From assembly GCA_025453975.1 (NCBI GenBank), contig JALOPI010000008.1, positions 1 to 64,000 of the forward strand: a stretch of 64,000 nucleotides of DNA, written 5' to 3'. Shown piece by piece: positions 22,295 to 31,693 of the stretch (the stretch's first letter is position 1; each line of letters begins with the position of its first letter). Made by a program: the position numbers and the translations under genes. The stretch comes from Syntrophobacteraceae bacterium (GTDB taxonomy: Bacteria; Desulfobacterota; Syntrophobacteria; Syntrophobacterales; Syntrophobacteraceae). The notes under the pieces were generated by a model. The model was not told the DNA's origin and did not search any database. It saw only the letters and a program-made list of their open reading frames with translations.

Positions 22295-22323
22295 TTGCAA
22301 GGCTGGATCGCTTTGTGTATATA
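22295..22323 (+). promoter_or_regulatory. Candidate sigma70-type promoter upstream of qmoA
   Basis: TTGCAA - 17 nt - TATATA, about 125 nt upstream of the qmoA ATG. Confidence 0.35.
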
Positions 22324-22449
22324 AGCACATGGATTTATGGGGACTTCTCTGGCAAGCTCCATGCCTCACAGCCCTATGGTCATTCCTGGAGATTGCGCCC
22401 GATCGCTGGCGGGGTTCTCGATATTTCACACAGCCTTAGGAGGATAAGC

Positions 22450-23716
22450 ATGGCAAACGCAGTAACGCAAAGCATTCTGGTGGTCGGAGGCGGTATGAGC
22501 GGGCTCACTGCCGCCATCGAAGCAGCCGACCGAAGCGGGCCACGAGGTCTATCTCGTGGAAAGGCAGCCGTACCTCGGAGGTCGGGTAGCCCAGCTTCAT
22601 CAGTATTTCCCCAAATTGTGTCCCCCTTATTGCGGACTGGAGATCAACTTTCGCCGCATGAAGATCAGCCCGAAGCTGCACGTGCTCACCCAGGCGGAAG
22701 TGGAGTCGGTGTCGGGGGAAGAGGGCAACTTCGACGTGGCCATCAAACTGAGCCCCCGTTACGTCAACGAGAAGTGCACCGCCTGCGGTAAATGCGCCGA
22801 AGCCTGCTCCATGGAGATCGATAACCCCTTCAACTACAACATGGACAAGGTCAAGGCCGCCTATCTCCCCCACGACATGGCTTTCCCTCTGAGGTTCATC
22901 CTCGACCCCGCCCTGGTGAAGAGCGGCGAGGCACAGAAAGTCAAGGAGGCCTGTCCTTACGACGCCATCGATCTGGACATGAGCACGAAGACCCTGGATC
23001 TGAAGGTGGGCACCATCGTCTGGGCCACCGGCTGGAAGCCCTACGACGTCACCAGGCTTGACTCCTACGGTTCCGGCAAGTATCCCAACGTCATCACCAA
23101 CGTGATGATGGAGAGACTGGCGGCGCCCAACGGCCCCACCCAGGGCAAGATCCTGCGCCCCTCGGACGGCAAGGCCCCTGAAACCGTCGCCTTCGTTCAG
23201 TGCGCGGGGTCCCGCGACGAGAACCATCTCCCGTTCTGCTCCACCATCTGCTGCCTGGCATCCATGAAGCAGTCGACCTACGTGCGCGAGCAGTATCCCG
23301 ATGCCAAGGTTTACATCTTCTACATCGACATTCGCGCGATGGACCGGCTGGAGGATTTCTACCGCATGGTCAAGGAAGATCCCGGCACGATCTTCTTCAA
23401 GGGTAAGGTGGCCAAGATCGAGCAGGACAACGCCACGAAGAACCTGATGGTCCGCGTCGAGGATACGAACACGGCCTCGCTCCACGAGATGAGCTTCGAT
23501 CTGGTGGTGCTGGCCACGGGAATGCAGCCCGCGACTTCCGATGAGCCGGTCCCCATCAGCGTGCCTTATGACGACTACGGGTTCGTGGCTTCAATGCACG
23601 CCGCCCCCGGAATCTGCGCCGCCGGTTGCACGAGGACTCCCGCAGGAGTATCCGAATCGGTTCAAGATGGCACGGCAGCGGCTCTCAAAGCCATCCAATC
23701 CGTTGCGAGGAGGTAG
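22450..23716 (+). CDS. qmoA: Quinone-interacting membrane-bound oxidoreductase subunit QmoA (HdrA-like flavoprotein), frameshifted as given
   Basis: MANAVTQSILVVGGGMSGLTAAIEAA in frame 1; continues VERQPYLGGRVAQLHQYFPKLCPPYCGLEINFRRM in frame 2 after a CCGA tandem duplication at 22526-22533. Confidence 0.9.
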
Positions 23717-23722
23717 ACATCC

Positions 23723-25936
23723 ATGGAACAGAAGATTGCAGCATATATTTGTACCGGGTGCGGTATCGGGGACGCCCTCGACATCGAGCAGCTGAGCAAG
23801 GTGGCCACGGGCGAGTGCAAGGTCGCCATCTGTCAGACCCACCCCACGCTCTGCAGCGAGGCCGGCGCGGCGCTCATCAAGAACGACATCGCCAAGGAAG
23901 GGGCCAACACGCTGATCATCGCGGCCTGCTCGCCCCGTGTCATGTATGACGTGTTCAGTTTCGACGGGTGCATCGTCGACCGCGTGAACCTGCGCGAGCA
24001 GGTGGTCTGGTGCCAGCCGCCCAATGCCGAAGACACCCAGATGATGGCGGAGGATTATCTCCGGATCAGCGGGGCCAAGGTGAAGAAGATGGAGCTGCCC
24101 GAGGCCTACAAGCCCGAGCGTGAGCTGTCCAAGGACATTCTCGTGGTGGGCGGCGGCGTCACGGGGCTCACCGCGGCCCTGGAGGTGGCCAAGGCGGGCT
24201 ACAAGGCGGTCCTGGTGGAAAAAGAGGGTCAGCTCGGCGGTTTCCAGAGCAAGGTGACCGACAAGGCGACTTTCCCTTACAAGGATGTCAAGCCCAACGA
24301 CCTGGGCGACCTCGTCGAATCCGTGAAGCAGAATGCCAACATTAAAGTGTACACCGGCGCCAAGGTCGAGTCCATCGAGGGCGGGCCGTGTGTCTTCGAT
24401 GTGAAGATCAAGCAGAACGGATCCACGGCGGATCACCCCATCGGGGCCGTTGTCATGGCGGCCGGCTGGCAGCCCTACGATCCCGCCAAGCTCGACGCCA
24501 GGCTGGGATACGGTCAGTCTCCCAACATCATCACCAATGTGCAGTTTGAGGAGATGAAGCTGGCGGGCGATGTGGCCCGGCCCAGCGACGGCAAGGCCCT
24601 CAAGAACGTGGCGTTCCTCCAGTGCGCGGGCTCGCGGGATCCCGAGCACCTGCCGTACTGCTCGACGGCCTGCTGCCTCACTTCCTTGAAGCAGGCCATC
24701 CTCATCAAGCAGGAAAGCCCCGAGACCAACGTTTTCATCATCTACAAGGAAATGCGCACGCCGGGCCAGTCCGAGGATTTCTACCGCAAGGCTCAGCAGT
24801 CCGGAGTCATCTTCGCCCGGTCCCAGGATCCCGAGGTGAAGGTGAGCGGCAGTGCCATCACGATCGAATTCGTGGACGAGCTCCTGGGGGAATCGGTGGC
24901 CCTGGGCGATCTGGACATGGTCGTGCTCGCCACCGGCATGGTGCCTGTATCGGCGCTCGGGGACGATCCCCGGGCCAAGGAGCCCAAGGAAGGCGAGGAG
25001 GCATCCGAAGTCCCGGCCGACACCATCCTGGCTTCCGATATCCTCAACCTGCAGTATCGTCAGGGGCCGGAGCTTCCCGGGCTCAAATACGGGTTCCCCG
25101 ATTCCCATTTCATCTGCTTCCCGTATGAGAGCCGCAGGACCGGCATCTATCCCGCGGGCTGCGTGCGCCGCCCCATGGGTGTGGCCAGTGCCCAGGAAGA
25201 CGCCGCGGGCGCGGCCATGAAGGCCATCCAGTGCGTGGAGCTCACCAGCCGTGGCTTGGCGGTTCATCCTCGTGCCGGCGACATGACGTATCCCGAGTTC
25301 TTCATGCAGCGCTGTACCCAGTGCAAGCGGTGCACGGAAGAATGTCCCTTCGGGGCCATCAACGAGGACGAGAAGGGCAATCCGCTGCCGCAGCCCACGC
25401 GCTGCCGCCGATGCGGCGTGTGCATGGGTGCCTGCCCCGAGCGCATCATTTCTTTCAAGAACTACTCCGTCGGCATGATCGGCGATGCCATCAAGGCCAT
25501 CAACGTGCCCGACGAATACGATGAGAAGCCCCGCATCCTGGTTCTGGCGTGCGAGAATGACGCCTACCCCGCCCTCGACATGATGGGGCTTCGGCGCATC
25601 GGCTACAATCCATGGGTCCGCATCATGCCCATGCGCTGCCTGGGGTCCCTGAACCTCATCTTCGTGGCGGATTCGCTCTCCAAGGGCATCGACGGCGTGC
25701 TGCTCCTGGGGTGTGCCCACGGGGACAACTACCAGTGCCACTTCATCAAGGGCAGCGAGCTGGCCAGCATCCGTCTGAGCAAGGTCAAGGAAACCCTCGA
25801 CCGTCTGCAGCTCGAGTCGGACCGCGTCCGATTCGAGTCGGTTTCCATCACGGATTACAACACCCTCGCCAAAGTCCTGGATGAGTTCTCTGACAGGCTT
25901 GTGGAAATTGGGCCGAACCCGTACAAGGGTTTCTAG
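23723..25936 (+). CDS. qmoB: QmoB (HdrA/MvhD-like flavoprotein, Fe-S)
   Basis: DILVVGGGVTGLTAALEVAKAGYKAVLVEKEGQLGGF; CTQCKRCTEECP and CRRCGVCMGACP clusters; MvhD-like C-terminus; follows qmoA. Confidence 0.95.
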   Translation: MEQKIAAYICTGCGIGDALDIEQLSKVATGECKVAICQTHPTLCSEAGAALIKNDIAKEGANTLIIAACSPRVMYDVFSFDGCIVDRVNLREQVVWCQPPNAEDTQMMAEDYLRISGAKVKKMELPEAYKPERELSKDILVVGGGVTGLTAALEVAKAGYKAVLVEKEGQLGGFQSKVTDKATFPYKDVKPNDLGDLVESVKQNANIKVYTGAKVESIEGGPCVFDVKIKQNGSTADHPIGAVVMAAGWQPYDPAKLDARLGYGQSPNIITNVQFEEMKLAGDVARPSDGKALKNVAFLQCAGSRDPEHLPYCSTACCLTSLKQAILIKQESPETNVFIIYKEMRTPGQSEDFYRKAQQSGVIFARSQDPEVKVSGSAITIEFVDELLGESVALGDLDMVVLATGMVPVSALGDDPRAKEPKEGEEASEVPADTILASDILNLQYRQGPELPGLKYGFPDSHFICFPYESRRTGIYPAGCVRRPMGVASAQEDAAGAAMKAIQCVELTSRGLAVHPRAGDMTYPEFFMQRCTQCKRCTEECPFGAINEDEKGNPLPQPTRCRRCGVCMGACPERIISFKNYSVGMIGDAIKAINVPDEYDEKPRILVLACENDAYPALDMMGLRRIGYNPWVRIMPMRCLGSLNLIFVADSLSKGIDGVLLLGCAHGDNYQCHFIKGSELASIRLSKVKETLDRLQLESDRVRFESVSITDYNTLAKVLDEFSDRLVEIGPNPYKGF

Positions 25937-26088
25937 GAGGAGCCCCCGGGTCTGTGATCGGCCGGCGGGGACTTCTGGCGGCTCGGGGCTCGGGCCTCGA
26001 TCTGCCGCCTGCCCGTCGGATTCATGGGCCCGGGGCTCAGGCAGGATCCTATGGACTGATTTGATCCCCCTCAGGAGGAGGCATTGGG

Positions 26089-27270
26089 ATGAGCAATAAA
26101 GTCGATCCTAACCTAATTCACGATTTGAAGCATTTCGGGCTCTCCGAAGCGCAGAAGTGCTATAACTGCGGAAACTGTACCGCCATCTGTCCGCTCTCCA
26201 CCCCGGAAAACCCTTTTCCCAGAAAGTTCGTGCGCTACATTCAGATGGGCCAGACGGAAAAGATTCTCAAATCGCCCGAGCCCTGGCTTTGCTATTACTG
26301 CGGCGACTGTTCCACCCAGTGTCCCCGGGGTGCCGAGCCGGGTGAGACGATGATGGCGCTGCGGCGTTACCTGACGGCGGCTTACGACTGGACGGGGTTC
26401 GCCCGGAAGTTCTACACCTCGGAGCGCTTCGAGATCATCGCCATCAGCATCGTGGCCCTTCTGGTCGGTATGGGACTGCTTCTCTTCCACGGCGACAACA
26501 TCGACTGGCAGAATGCCCACATCAACTCCGTGTGGCCTTCGGACAAGATCGAGCTGGCCGATTTGGGCATGGCGGCGATCCTCTCCTTCCTGCTTCTGAG
26601 CAATGTGTTCCACTGCTTCAAGTACACCATGGGGGACCTGGCCTTCAAAATCCCGGTCAAGTACTACGCGAGCCAGGCCAAGGAGCTGCTCATCCACGTT
26701 CTCACCCAGAAGCGCTTCGGGCAGTGCACGGACAAGATGCAGTGGTTCGTTCACCTCATGATCATGACGGGCTACGCCTCCGTGTTCCTCCTGGTGGTGG
26801 TTTTCATCAACGGCTTGGGATTCGAGAACCTCAAGTTTCAGAGAGATCTGCCTGAATACCCCCTGTGGCATCCCATTCGCCTCGTTGGCTACTATGCTAC
26901 TTTCGCCATCATGTACGGGACCACCTACGCCATCATCGGTCGGCTGAAGAAGAGCAAACCGGTCTATCGGTATTCCCATCCCACGGACTGGATGTTCCTC
27001 ATCCTTCTGCAGCTCACCACCATGACCGGTATCTTCATCCACTTCACGCGCCTGCTGAACTGGCCGATTCCCACCTACGGACTCTACATCGTCCACATGA
27101 TGGTGGCCGTGCCCATGCTCGTGCTGGAGGTTCCCTTCGCCAAGTGGGCTCACCTGGCCTATCGCCCCCTGGTGATCTACCTTGTCAGGGTTAAGCAGCT
27201 CTATCTCCAGGATCAGCCGGCCCCCGTGGTCGAAACCGAGGCTCAGCCCGCCGTGGCTCCCGCCGAATAA
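26089..27270 (+). CDS. qmoC: QmoC (HdrC-like Fe-S domain plus cytochrome b-like membrane domain)
   Basis: CYNCGNCTAICP and CYYCGDCSTQCP followed by several TM helices. Confidence 0.95.
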   Translation: MSNKVDPNLIHDLKHFGLSEAQKCYNCGNCTAICPLSTPENPFPRKFVRYIQMGQTEKILKSPEPWLCYYCGDCSTQCPRGAEPGETMMALRRYLTAAYDWTGFARKFYTSERFEIIAISIVALLVGMGLLLFHGDNIDWQNAHINSVWPSDKIELADLGMAAILSFLLLSNVFHCFKYTMGDLAFKIPVKYYASQAKELLIHVLTQKRFGQCTDKMQWFVHLMIMTGYASVFLLVVVFINGLGFENLKFQRDLPEYPLWHPIRLVGYYATFAIMYGTTYAIIGRLKKSKPVYRYSHPTDWMFLILLQLTTMTGIFIHFTRLLNWPIPTYGLYIVHMMVAVPMLVLEVPFAKWAHLAYRPLVIYLVRVKQLYLQDQPAPVVETEAQPAVAPAE

Positions 27271-27321
27271 GGCAGGTTGTCGGCCGCGGTGTGAGCATCG
27301 ATGCCGTACCGCCATTTGCAG

Positions 27322-27357
27322 GGCCCACGAGGAGGATGTTTCCTCGTGGGCCTTTTT
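27322..27357 (+). terminator. Rho-independent terminator downstream of qmoC
   Basis: GGCCCACGAGGA - 7 nt loop - TCCTCGTGGGCC followed by TTTTT; perfect 12-bp stem. Confidence 0.93.
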
Positions 27358-27572
27358 GCGTAAAATGGACAGATCGAAGGTGCCGGCAGCTCACCCGGAC
27401 AGACGGGATGGAACGAGAAACGGTCGGAAGTGGTTTTCCATCACCCGGGTGTCATTATTCGGAGAATCGGAAGCCCTGATATCGCAGGGCTCGGTGGCCC
27501 TCGTCTCCCGGGGGGCTCACGCCCTGTCACGGCATGGAGCGGCTTGTATCCTGCCAACGTTGGGAGCGCCTG

Positions 27573-28874
27573 TTGAGTGAGCCCAGAATCGCCTACGTGC
27601 TGCACTGGTTTCCCGAGCCATCCGAGACCTTCATCTTCAATGAGGTCCGTCACCTTCACGGTCGGGGCCTGGACCTGAGGGTGCTGACGCTCTATGGCGA
27701 GATCAGGGGAAATCCGTCGACGGAAATGACTTCCGCCGGGCTTGAGGTGGAAAGGCTCGGCTTGGGGCTCATTCCCAAGGCTCCCGAGGCGCTTGGCTTC
27801 TGGCGGCGCCGGAACCCCGCCATGTTTCGCGACCTGGCCCGCACCGTGCCGCTCCGGCGCTGGAGCGACCTGGAGATGGCGGGAGAGAATCTCTGGGCTT
27901 TTCTATGCGGCTTCGAGGTGGCTCGGCGCTGTGAGGAGGAGGGGATCGAGCACATCCACGCCCCGTGGGCCAACGGTCCGGCGACGGCGGCCTGGGTGGC
28001 GTCTCGCCTGACGGGGATTCCCTTCAGCTTCGCGGCCCACGCCACGGACATTTATCCACCGGACGGGGCTCTGGCCGAAAAGATATCAGCGGCTTCCTTC
28101 GTGCGTACCGAGAACCGGGCCAATGTGGAGCATCTCCGGGCTCATGCGGCGACGGATCGGGACCGGCAAAAGATCCGTCTGGTCTACAGCGGCCATCCCA
28201 TTCGGGCGAGGGCTCCGGCGGCGGTGCCCATGAAGCCTCCCTTCCGGCTGATGGCGCTGGGGCGGTTCGTCCGCAAAAAGGGGTTCGACGTTCTCCTCGA
28301 GGCCTGCCATCTTCTGGAGAGTCGGGGCATTGCCTGGGAGCTGACCCTGGGGGGCGAGGGTCCCCTGGGGCATCGTTTGCGGACCCTTGCCCGCAGGCTC
28401 GATCTGGACCACCGCGTTCACTTCCCGGGCTTCGTGCCCTACGAAGGCGTCCCCGGGCTCCTGAGCGGTGCGGATGTCTTCATCATGCCGAGCGTCGTCG
28501 ATCCCTCGGGGGATCGGGACGGTCTTCCCAACGTCATCGTGGAGGCACTCATGCAGAGGATTCCCGTGGTGGCCTCCGACGTCTGCGGGATATCCGAGGT
28601 GATCCGCCATGGCATCACGGGAGTGCTGGTACCCCCGGGGGATTCCGCGGCCCTGGCCGACGGGGTGGCGTCCCTGATTGGGGACCGGGGGGGGGCGATC
28701 GGCATGGCCGAGGCGGGACGCAGCCTGGCGACGGAGCTGTTCCACCCGGAGCGATGCTTTGGGGCGGTGCGGGAGCTTCTGCTGGGGGCCCTTCCGGCTT
28801 CGGGGTCTCGGGACATGACCGGGGGGCGAGAAGCGCCGCCGGCGACGCCCTGGTTGGCGGGCTCCCATGAGTGA
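27573..28874 (+). CDS. Glycosyltransferase, GT4-like
   Basis: SEPRIAYVLHWFPEPSETFIFNEV, MALGRFVRKKGFDVLLEA, VFIMPSVVDPSGDRDGLPNVIVEAL; start could be ATG 27534. Confidence 0.88.
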   Translation: MSEPRIAYVLHWFPEPSETFIFNEVRHLHGRGLDLRVLTLYGEIRGNPSTEMTSAGLEVERLGLGLIPKAPEALGFWRRRNPAMFRDLARTVPLRRWSDLEMAGENLWAFLCGFEVARRCEEEGIEHIHAPWANGPATAAWVASRLTGIPFSFAAHATDIYPPDGALAEKISAASFVRTENRANVEHLRAHAATDRDRQKIRLVYSGHPIRARAPAAVPMKPPFRLMALGRFVRKKGFDVLLEACHLLESRGIAWELTLGGEGPLGHRLRTLARRLDLDHRVHFPGFVPYEGVPGLLSGADVFIMPSVVDPSGDRDGLPNVIVEALMQRIPVVASDVCGISEVIRHGITGVLVPPGDSAALADGVASLIGDRGGAIGMAEAGRSLATELFHPERCFGAVRELLLGALPASGSRDMTGGREAPPATPWLAGSHE

Positions 28875-30303
28875 AGCTTCCCATGGCATTCTCCGCAGGT
28901 TTGCCTACCTTCTGGGGGCCCAGTGGCTGCGGGAGGTCCTGCAGAGCGCTTTTTTCATCCTCCTGGCCAGAACCAGCACGACGACCTACGGGGAATTCAT
29001 GCTGGCCTTCAGCATTGCCCAGGTGGTCGTCTTCGTGGCGGAGTTTGGACTGAACCAGCACCTGGTGACGCTTCTGGCGGGGCACCAGGACGAAAAGGCC
29101 GACCTGCTGGCGGAGGTGTCCATCCTCAAGGGAGGCCTGCTCCTGCTGGGGCTGGCCGCGGCCCAGGGGTTCGCGCACTGGCAGGACTACGCACCTTCCC
29201 TCAGGGTGCTCATCCTCGTGGTGGTGGCGGGCGTCGGGTTCCAGGCGCTGACGACGTCGTTTTACGTGGCCTGCCAGGTGGAGGGTCGACAGCACGTGGA
29301 GGCCAGGATCCGCTCGCTGTCGGCCTCCCTCGGGCTCGGCTGGGGCCTCGCCTCCCTCCTTGCGGGGCTGGCGCCGGTCTGGGTGGCCTGCTATCTGGCC
29401 ATTGAAACCTTCACGGGGCTGAGCATCGCCGTGGTCGAGACCCTGGCCCGGGCCCCGTCGGCCTGGAAGCGCCCGAGGATGGGGCGCCTGCTGAGCCGGG
29501 GACGGGGAGGCATCGTTTTTGTCCTCATGGCGCTGGCGGCCATCCTGTACAACAAGAGCAACATCTTCTTCCTCCAGCGCTTTGGCGGACCCGATGGAGT
29601 GGCGCAGTACAGCGTGACCTGGCAGATGGTGGACGGGATCTCGGTCCTCACCTCCAATCTCCTGCTGAAGAACGTTCTCTTTCCGCTCTTCGTGAATCTG
29701 AGCCGCGACGACTCCCGCGAGCTGGCCACCGTGGCGCGGAATTGCGGCCGCTGGCTCCTCCTCGCCTCCCTCCCCATCATGTTCGTGCTCCACGTGGAGG
29801 CTGACCGGCTCATCGGGATCATCTACGGCGGCGACTACGCACCGGCGATCCAGCTCCAGAAGCTCCTGGTGGCCACGGTGCTCTTCTCCTTTCTTCACAA
29901 CCTGGCGGCCTACCTGATGATGGCCATGGGGCTGGAGCGGCTGCTCCTCAAATTCTACCTGGCTGGATTGGCATTCAATCTGGTGGTGTGCACGGCTCTC
30001 ATCCCGAGATTTCCGCTGGAAGGTGCGGCCGTCGCCATCGTGGCCACCAAGGGGCTCATGGCCCTCCTCACGACGGGCTACTGCCATCGCCACTTGGGCC
30101 TGATCACGGGGGAGACGTGGGCTCAGGCCCTCCTCGCGGTGGCGGCTGGCGCGGCGCTGTACGCTCTGGGAGCCTCCGCGCTTTTCCGAGAAGCGGGGGA
30201 GATCCTGGCACTGATCCCCGTGGCCGTCCTGGCGCTCCTGTGGTATCGCGCGCCGAGGCCAAGGGCTGTTGAAATGGAATTCCGGCGAGATCCAGCTGAA
30301 TGA
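28867..30303 (+). CDS. Polysaccharide flippase/oligosaccharide transporter-like membrane protein (MOP superfamily)
   Basis: Multi-TM protein beginning LRRFAYLLGAQWLREVLQSAFFILLARTSTTTYGEFMLAFS; overlaps the preceding glycosyltransferase by 8 nt. Confidence 0.85.
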   Translation: MSEASHGILRRFAYLLGAQWLREVLQSAFFILLARTSTTTYGEFMLAFSIAQVVVFVAEFGLNQHLVTLLAGHQDEKADLLAEVSILKGGLLLLGLAAAQGFAHWQDYAPSLRVLILVVVAGVGFQALTTSFYVACQVEGRQHVEARIRSLSASLGLGWGLASLLAGLAPVWVACYLAIETFTGLSIAVVETLARAPSAWKRPRMGRLLSRGRGGIVFVLMALAAILYNKSNIFFLQRFGGPDGVAQYSVTWQMVDGISVLTSNLLLKNVLFPLFVNLSRDDSRELATVARNCGRWLLLASLPIMFVLHVEADRLIGIIYGGDYAPAIQLQKLLVATVLFSFLHNLAAYLMMAMGLERLLLKFYLAGLAFNLVVCTALIPRFPLEGAAVAIVATKGLMALLTTGYCHRHLGLITGETWAQALLAVAAGAALYALGASALFREAGEILALIPVAVLALLWYRAPRPRAVEMEFRRDPAE

Positions 30304-30355
30304 AGTCTGGAAGTGGAAGCTTCGTTCGCATGGACCTGGCGGGACAGGACTGGGC

Positions 30356-31573
30356 ATGTTCGAGGTTCTAGTGGTCAGCGGAGCGCTGTACGTCCTTCTG
30401 GTTGGCGGCCTGTACCTCCTGGCCGCCGATCACGTGCGCCGGGGCATCGCCGCCCAGGCATCGGAAGCGGCTGAGCAGGGACGGGGGGCGGGGAGGGGGC
30501 GGACCCGGGCCCGGGCCCGGGCTCGGGTCGTCGTACCGGTGACGGGATCGGCCCAGGATCTCCCGTTCACTCTGGGATCACTCCTCACCCAGAGCCATCC
30601 GGCCTACGAGGTGGTGATGGTGACCCGGGACGAGGATGACCCCGCCACCCCCCTGGCGCGCAGGCTCTGCGGTGAGGCTCCACATGCGCGTCATGTGCTG
30701 AGCGGCCGTGCCGAGGGGTGCGGGCAGAAGAATCACAATCTACTGAAAGGCCTCGATGCGGCGGGAGCCAGGCCTGACATCCTGGTCTTCTGCGACGCCA
30801 ACCATTGGGCGCCGCCGCATTTTCTCGAGAATCTGGTGCGGCCGATGGAAGAGCGGGGGGTGGTTCTGGCGAGCGGCTACCACAGGGTCCGTGCGGGGGA
30901 TGCGGCCATGGGAACCCTGGGCATGCTGCTTTCGGTCATGGCCATCCACATGCTTCAGGGGATTCCATTCGTCACCCAGCCCTGGGGGGGCGCCACGGCG
31001 GTCTCGGCCCAGGTCTTCGAGTCCCTGAAGGTTCCCCGGGTCTGGGCCGAAACCGTCGTGGACGACTATGCCCTGGGATGCCTTTTTCTCAAGGCGGGAA
31101 TTCGATGCCGCCCGGTCTCCGAAGCCTGTCTCCTCACTGAGATCTCGGGTCAGTCGCTGGCCGGGTGGGCCGCCTGGCTGACGCGGCAGCTCATGTACTT
31201 CAAGTGCTTTCAGCCCGTCCTGTGGGTCCTGGCCGTCCCGGTGGCCCTGCTCCTCGTTCTCCCGCTGCTGCTTTCGATGGTCGGGATCGCGGGAGCCGCG
31301 GCGGGCTGGGTCGATCCGAGGGTCGCATTGACCGCGGCCTCGTTTCTCGCGGCGTTCGCCGGTCTGGCGTCGCTTTTCAGGCGGCTGGTTCCCGAATCGG
31401 TCCCCCTCATCAGGTGGACGGCCGCCTTCGCCCTGATGCACTTCATCACCGCCTGGTGCTATGCGGCGACATGGCTGACCCAACGCATTTCCTGGCGTGG
31501 GATCACCTATGAGGTGGGCCGGGGGGGCAGGGTCGAGAAGATTCTTTACGAGGAAGATCCTCGGGACGGCTGA
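30356..31573 (+). CDS. GT2-fold glycosyltransferase, ceramide-glucosyltransferase (GT21)/HpnI-like
   Basis: N-terminal TM, LVFCDANHWAPPHFL, AETVVDDYALG, LTRQLMYFK, C-terminal TMs. Confidence 0.78.
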   Translation: MFEVLVVSGALYVLLVGGLYLLAADHVRRGIAAQASEAAEQGRGAGRGRTRARARARVVVPVTGSAQDLPFTLGSLLTQSHPAYEVVMVTRDEDDPATPLARRLCGEAPHARHVLSGRAEGCGQKNHNLLKGLDAAGARPDILVFCDANHWAPPHFLENLVRPMEERGVVLASGYHRVRAGDAAMGTLGMLLSVMAIHMLQGIPFVTQPWGGATAVSAQVFESLKVPRVWAETVVDDYALGCLFLKAGIRCRPVSEACLLTEISGQSLAGWAAWLTRQLMYFKCFQPVLWVLAVPVALLLVLPLLLSMVGIAGAAAGWVDPRVALTAASFLAAFAGLASLFRRLVPESVPLIRWTAAFALMHFITAWCYAATWLTQRISWRGITYEVGRGGRVEKILYEEDPRDG

Positions 31574-31693
31574 GGCACGGTGCCTGACCGGGGATGCTCA
31601 GTTTTGCCGGTTCCGCTGGTCCCGGTGGAGCCGGACTGGGCTTGAGCTCGAATCTGGAAGTTTTAAACTGGAAACCTTCCACGACAGGATGCC

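Noticed and set aside
23591-25741. 716-aa ORF on the minus strand
   Set aside because: Antisense to well-supported qmoB; long open frames are common in high-GC DNA; no recognisable motif.
28615-30357. 580-aa ORF on the minus strand
   Set aside because: Antisense to the flippase; H/Q/R/E-rich shadow ORF.
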